A stretch of 7,456 nt of DNA from Rhodospirillaceae bacterium. GTDB taxonomy: Bacteria; Pseudomonadota; Alphaproteobacteria; UBA9219. Numbering within the stretch: position 1 is the stretch's first letter; every line of letters begins with the position of its first letter. A model generated the notes under the pieces. The model did not search any database. It was not told the DNA's origin and saw nothing but the letters and a program-made list of their open reading frames with translations. A program made the translations under genes and the position numbers. The stretch spans positions 1 to 7,456 of the forward strand of contig DOBW01000066.1 in assembly GCA_003504035.1 (NCBI GenBank). The letters run 5' to 3'. Of the stretch, positions 4,942 to 7,456 are shown piece after piece.

Positions 4942-5037
4942 GAGTGCTCTTTTTTCTTTTTCAGAGCGCTTAATCCTTGATCCATATCTCTTCTTGTGGC
5001 CTCATTTGAAAGTAATTTTGCCTCACAGGAGACCTTT

Positions 5038-6438
5038 ATGAGCCACGCTATTTTTATTGTTGATGACCAGCATCCCGAAGACACGGCCATGCTTCAGGCG
5101 CTCTATTCGCGCAGTCCTGCCAGTGTTGTCACGCATCTTGAAAAGCTCAAAAAAACGGGAAGCGGCAAGTTTATGGACCAATATTATGTTGGTTATGGGC
5201 ATGCCTCGATTGGGGATTGTGGAACAACAACATGCTTTATCGAGCAAGTCTCGATATTGGTGGCCAAGGCGGTGCAGGAAAACCCTCTTTATAACGGGCA
5301 GGAGGCCTCAACACGCTATCTCGATTATGCACAGCAAGAGATCGTTGATCCGTATGATAACCCTGCCAGCACCTCTATCCAAAAGCGCTGGAAGGAAATT
5401 TATAATGATACGATCCAGAAACTTCAGGTCGGGCTAGAAAAAAAGAACCCGTTTGATCCAAATCAATATAAAAGTGAAAAAATTTGGAAAAACACACTTG
5501 AGGCGCGCTCTTTTGATATTGCGCGTGCTTTGTTGCCGATGGGCACAACGACGCTTCTGAGCTGGAGCACTTCTCTTCGCCAGTCACGTGATAATTTGCG
5601 GCGGCTTAAACATCATCCGCTTAAAGAAGTGCGCGAGGTCGCCCAGAGTTTATTCAAAAACCTGATCGAAAAATATCCGCACAGCTTTAACGGCAACGAG
5701 ATGGATATGGGGGCGGACACGGCGCGTGATGCCTATGCGGAAAAAAATGCAACCCGCAATCACTATCAATCAAGCGAAGATCTTGCCAAGCGTTTTGATC
5801 TAACGGAGGCCAACTTTGCGCGGCTTGAAGCGGGTGAGCTTATCGTGCAGCGTGACACGCTCGATCTTGAGGGGTTGAAAAAGCATGAAAGAGCCGTTTT
5901 GTCCGAGCGCCCCAAAGGATCGCCTTTACCGTGGCGGCTTGAATCTTATGGGCGCTATAATTTTCTTTTTCTGCTCGATTTTGGGTCGTTTCGCGATATT
6001 CAGCGCCACCGTAACGGCGTGTGCCAAATCCCGTTGGTGGAGGCGCGCTTTGGTTTGCATCCATGGTATTTGCACGAGCTTGAAGAAATTCTTGAGCCAG
6101 CCGATTTTGAAAAACTTCAAAAGGATGTCGCCGCGCAGTTTACGTCCATTAAAAATCTTGCCGCGCAGGGTGTTGAGACAAACAATTACGATGATCAATA
6201 TTTTTACCCCATGGGTACCATGGCGCTTGTTCATGCGTCATATTCTCTGCCGCAAACGCTTTATGTGGCCGAGCTTCGGTCGGGTAAAACAGTACATGGT
6301 TCGCTCAGGCCCATCGCGCAAAAAATGTTGCAGGTTTTGGAGAGGGACGTTCCCGATATCGCGCTTTATGGCGATATGGATGCAGAAAACTTCACCGCCA
6401 AGCGCGGTGAGCAAACTATTTCACTGAAGGCGGGATAG
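5038..6438 (+). CDS. ThyX-family (FAD-dependent thymidylate synthase-like) protein with two ThyX-like halves, 466 aa
   Basis: ThyX enzymes make dTMP from dUMP using FAD and methylene-tetrahydrofolate; they are usually about 220-250 aa and tetrameric. This protein is twice that size and each half resembles a ThyX domain. In the first half, G-H-A-S-I (54-58) and N-G-Q-E-A-S-T-R-Y (86-94) match the start of the fold and the N-E-x-S-x-R-Y part of the ThyX motif, followed by L-L-P-M-G-T (165-170) and N-L-R-R-L...A-Q-S-L (186-205). In the second half, R-H-R (323-325) matches the R-H-R part, followed by Y-P-M-G-T (390-394) and A-E-L-R...A-Q-K-M (411-430). The start is ATG 5038 with AGGAG (5027-5031) at 6 nt; an in-frame GTG at 4996 adds 14 unconvincing residues. 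Divergently transcribed from ssrA. The family is likely; actual synthase activity is unproven because no half shows a complete R-H-R-x7-S motif. Confidence 0.82.
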   Translation: MSHAIFIVDDQHPEDTAMLQALYSRSPASVVTHLEKLKKTGSGKFMDQYYVGYGHASIGDCGTTTCFIEQVSILVAKAVQENPLYNGQEASTRYLDYAQQEIVDPYDNPASTSIQKRWKEIYNDTIQKLQVGLEKKNPFDPNQYKSEKIWKNTLEARSFDIARALLPMGTTTLLSWSTSLRQSRDNLRRLKHHPLKEVREVAQSLFKNLIEKYPHSFNGNEMDMGADTARDAYAEKNATRNHYQSSEDLAKRFDLTEANFARLEAGELIVQRDTLDLEGLKKHERAVLSERPKGSPLPWRLESYGRYNFLFLLDFGSFRDIQRHRNGVCQIPLVEARFGLHPWYLHELEEILEPADFEKLQKDVAAQFTSIKNLAAQGVETNNYDDQYFYPMGTMALVHASYSLPQTLYVAELRSGKTVHGSLRPIAQKMLQVLERDVPDIALYGDMDAENFTAKRGEQTISLKAG

Positions 6439-6687
6439 GTGGCAGAAGATAAAAAAGAAATTGCTATTGCCTATCTTGCGGATTATCCCGATTTGATTCC
6501 TGTTTGCGCAGCTTGGGCTTTTGGTGAGTGGGGAAGCCAGCGTGATGCGTAAAGAGTTATCCGTATATTCTTTAGAAATGATTTCGACATAAGCATCGAA
6601 GGTGGCAAGATTATCAGGATTTTTCTCAGCCTCTCCTTTGAAATATTCTACGTAATTTCTGTTAACAGAATCTAGATTTTCAAACAT
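6421..6687 (-). CDS. Hypothetical protein, possibly a truncated gene running into antisense sequence, 88 aa
   Basis: The frame starts at ATG 6687 and its first 47 or so residues (MFENLDSVNRNYVEYF..., then A-T-F-D-A-Y-V-E-I-I-S-K-E-Y) look like an ordinary soluble helical protein. From about residue 48 the frame reads antisense to the GNAT remnant and the last codons of the ThyX-like gene, and the composition changes (L-A-S-P-L-T-K-S-P-S-C-A-N-R, then F-F-F-I-F-C). The C-terminal part is therefore probably accidental and the original gene truncated near 6545. The Shine-Dalgarno is weak. It lies 28 nt downstream of the 190-aa gene and could share its transcript. Family not recognised. Confidence 0.4.
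   Translation of the reverse strand: MFENLDSVNRNYVEYFKGEAEKNPDNLATFDAYVEIISKEYTDNSLRITLASPLTKSPSCANRNQIGIIRKIGNSNFFFIFCHLSRLQ
6439..6552 (+). pseudogene. Truncated GNAT acetyltransferase (N-terminal remnant, 37 codons)
   Basis: A GTG directly after the TAG stop of the ThyX-like gene opens a frame reading E-I-A-I-A-Y-L-A-D-Y-P-D-L-I-P-V-C-A-A-W-A-F-G-E-W-G, followed by S-Q-R-D-A and a stop at 6550-6552. This resembles the N-terminal strand and first helix of GNAT-family acetyltransferases (Y-L-A-D-x-P-x-x-I-P...W...E-W-G). The rest of the domain, including the acetyl-CoA loop, is absent, and no other frame downstream continues it. The zero-gap position suggests it was once in an operon with the ThyX-like gene. 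Family assignment rests on only about 27 residues and could be wrong. Confidence 0.55.
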
Positions 6688-6715
6688 ATACTTTCATCTT
6701 AGAATATCTTTTTGT

Positions 6716-7288
6716 TTAACGTGGGCTTGGTTGAAAGCTTATTTTTGACATAATCTCTCGGGACTTTTCTGGAGGAACTCGTGGTGGTGGTTTTTTTTGA
6801 GCTTTGATTTCTTCAAAACGTTCAAATATCTCTTCTTTTAGCCTCCAAGGGAGGGTTTGATTGTTGATAAAACAAAGGAGATCTTCTTCTTCCTTTAAAG
6901 AAAAATGACGGGACAACGTCAAAAGGCCTCTTGCAGCGTTCTCGCGTGGTTTGCTTAGCCTTAAATCTTTGCTGCGTTTTAAAGCTTTTTTGCATTCCTC
7001 TATGCCCTTATTGCGATCTTCTAAAGCTAGACCGATAGCGACAACACCTTCCAAAAGAGAAGTAGCTACTTTTTCATGTGGATGTTTTTTATCAAGCTCT
7101 TCCCAAAATAGCCTTGTCGCCTGCTGAGGGTCTTTTAAAGAGCGTGTGGTGTGAATTATTTCTCCCAAAATGTCTTTGGTTGGGGTGCCTTTGGAAAGGG
7201 CTTCCTTAAGCTGGCCAAAAAAGAAATCCAGCGCTTCTTCTGGTAGAAAAGACTTATTATTAAATACAGTTTTTTGAGAATTTGCCAT
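6716..7288 (-). CDS. Hypothetical, mostly helical protein, 190 aa
   Basis: I do not recognise this protein. It is soluble, with no signal peptide or membrane segment. It appears to be almost entirely alpha-helical: segments around E-E-A-L-D-F-F-F-G-Q-L-K-E-A-L, then K-D-I-L-G-E-I-I-H-T-T-R-S-L, A-T-S-L-L-E-G-V-V-A-I-G-L-A-L-E-D, and A-A-R-G-L-L-T-L-S-R-H-F-S-L suggest a helical-repeat scaffold. It ends in a basic, proline-rich tail (K-K-P-P-P-R-V-P-P-E-K). The start was placed at ATG 7288 (MANSQKT), with a GAAAG stretch 5 nt upstream. An in-frame ATG at 7357 would add 23 residues rich in Cys and aromatics that look like untranslated leader. The gene lies in AT-rich DNA unlike the genes to its left. 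No neighbour suggests a function. Confidence 0.7.
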   Translation of the reverse strand: MANSQKTVFNNKSFLPEEALDFFFGQLKEALSKGTPTKDILGEIIHTTRSLKDPQQATRLFWEELDKKHPHEKVATSLLEGVVAIGLALEDRNKGIEECKKALKRSKDLRLSKPRENAARGLLTLSRHFSLKEEEDLLCFINNQTLPWRLKEEIFERFEEIKAQKKPPPRVPPEKSREIMSKISFQPSPR

Positions 7289-7437
7289 TATTCTTTCACA
7301 CACGAATAAGTTAATAACGCAAGTAAAGTAGCAACCCTGCATAAGTGCGTAAACCACAAAGTATAGTTAATAAAAAATCTGTTATAGCGAAGGCCTTTTT
7401 ACCTGTAGCAATCTGTATCAACAAAAAAAAAGCGTCA

Positions 7438-7456
7438 TTCCGGACTTGATCCGGAA
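7438..7456. repeat. Palindromic intergenic repeat (TTCCGGA-CTTGA-TCCGGAA), probably cut by the window edge
   Basis: Perfect 7-bp arms (7438-7444 and 7450-7456) flank CTTGA, preceded by A9 and GCGTCA. The unit CGTCATTCCGGACTTGATCC is, from general knowledge, a short dispersed palindromic repeat found in intergenic DNA of various alphaproteobacteria. The window ends exactly at the end of the right arm, so the unit may continue beyond it. Only one copy is visible here. Confidence 0.7.

Noticed and set aside
4941..4960. AAGAGTGCTCTTTTTT as a + strand terminator
   Set aside because: The palindrome leaves a 2-nt loop (or a 4-bp A/T stem), and no gene upstream on that strand needs termination here.
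4996..5037. GTG start giving a 14-residue N-terminal extension of the ThyX-like protein
   Set aside because: No Shine-Dalgarno precedes it, while ATG 5038 has AGGAG at 6-nt spacing and begins MSHAIFIVDD, which looks like a natural start.
5885..6427. 180-aa + strand frame inside the ThyX-like gene
   Set aside because: It overlaps the well-supported family frame and has the Arg/Cys/Trp-rich look of a shadow frame.
7289..7357. 23-residue extension of the 190-aa protein from ATG 7357
   Set aside because: The sequence is rich in Cys and aromatics and unlike the rest of the protein; ATG 7288 is a better start. The extension is not formally excluded.
1..7456. CRISPR array, insertion sequence, tRNA or rRNA genes
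   Set aside because: No regularly spaced repeats, transposase-like proteins, tRNA cloverleaf (other than the tmRNA tRNA-like part) or rRNA sequence were seen.

Overview
The window looks like chromosomal DNA of an alphaproteobacterium with moderate to low G+C. Three features point there: a circularly permuted two-piece tmRNA gene, an alpha-type SspB (ClpXP adaptor) directly downstream of it, and a typical alphaproteobacterial ribosomal protein S21. The order or genus cannot be fixed from the sequence alone. The right edge carries a TTCCGGA-CTTGA-TCCGGAA palindrome of the kind dispersed in several alphaproteobacterial genomes.

Layout, left to right. (1) The tail of an upstream gene and a small 69-aa gene of unknown function on the + strand (1-264). 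(2) A three-gene minus-strand operon (2192 down to 261) encoding an RsbU-like partner-switching module: a response regulator fused to a PP2C/SpoIIE phosphatase, a STAS anti-sigma-factor antagonist, and an RsbW-like ATPase-fold protein. Its last gene converges on the 69-aa gene, and the two share a TTAA stop. (3) A divergent intergenic region (2193-2439) with an 8-bp inverted repeat and a G-rich repeated element. (4) An exported branched-chain-amino-acid-type solute-binding protein on the + strand, followed by a strong intrinsic terminator. (5) A minus-strand translation and quality-control block, in transcription order ssrA (permuted tmRNA), sspB, rpsU. (6) On the + strand, a 466-aa ThyX-family protein built of two ThyX-like halves. 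(7) A gene-remnant zone (6439-6687) where the head of a GNAT acetyltransferase abuts a minus-strand hypothetical ORF. (8) A 190-aa minus-strand protein of unknown function in AT-rich DNA, and the palindromic repeat at the right edge.

How the genes fit together. In the Rsb-type module, phosphorylation of the receiver domain would control the PP2C phosphatase. The phosphatase would dephosphorylate the STAS protein at its conserved Ser, and the STAS protein would then sequester the ATPase-fold protein, releasing an unknown target. No sigma factor or sensor kinase is in the window. ssrA and sspB are functionally coupled: tmRNA adds the degradation tag (encoded part ANDNVDMSGVAVAA) to stalled nascent chains, and SspB delivers tagged chains to ClpXP.

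The strongest observations are the complete permuted tmRNA with its own tag beside its adaptor gene, the internally duplicated ThyX protein whose motif halves look complementary, and a partner-switching module with non-canonical residues in all three proteins. I see no clearly undescribed multi-gene system.
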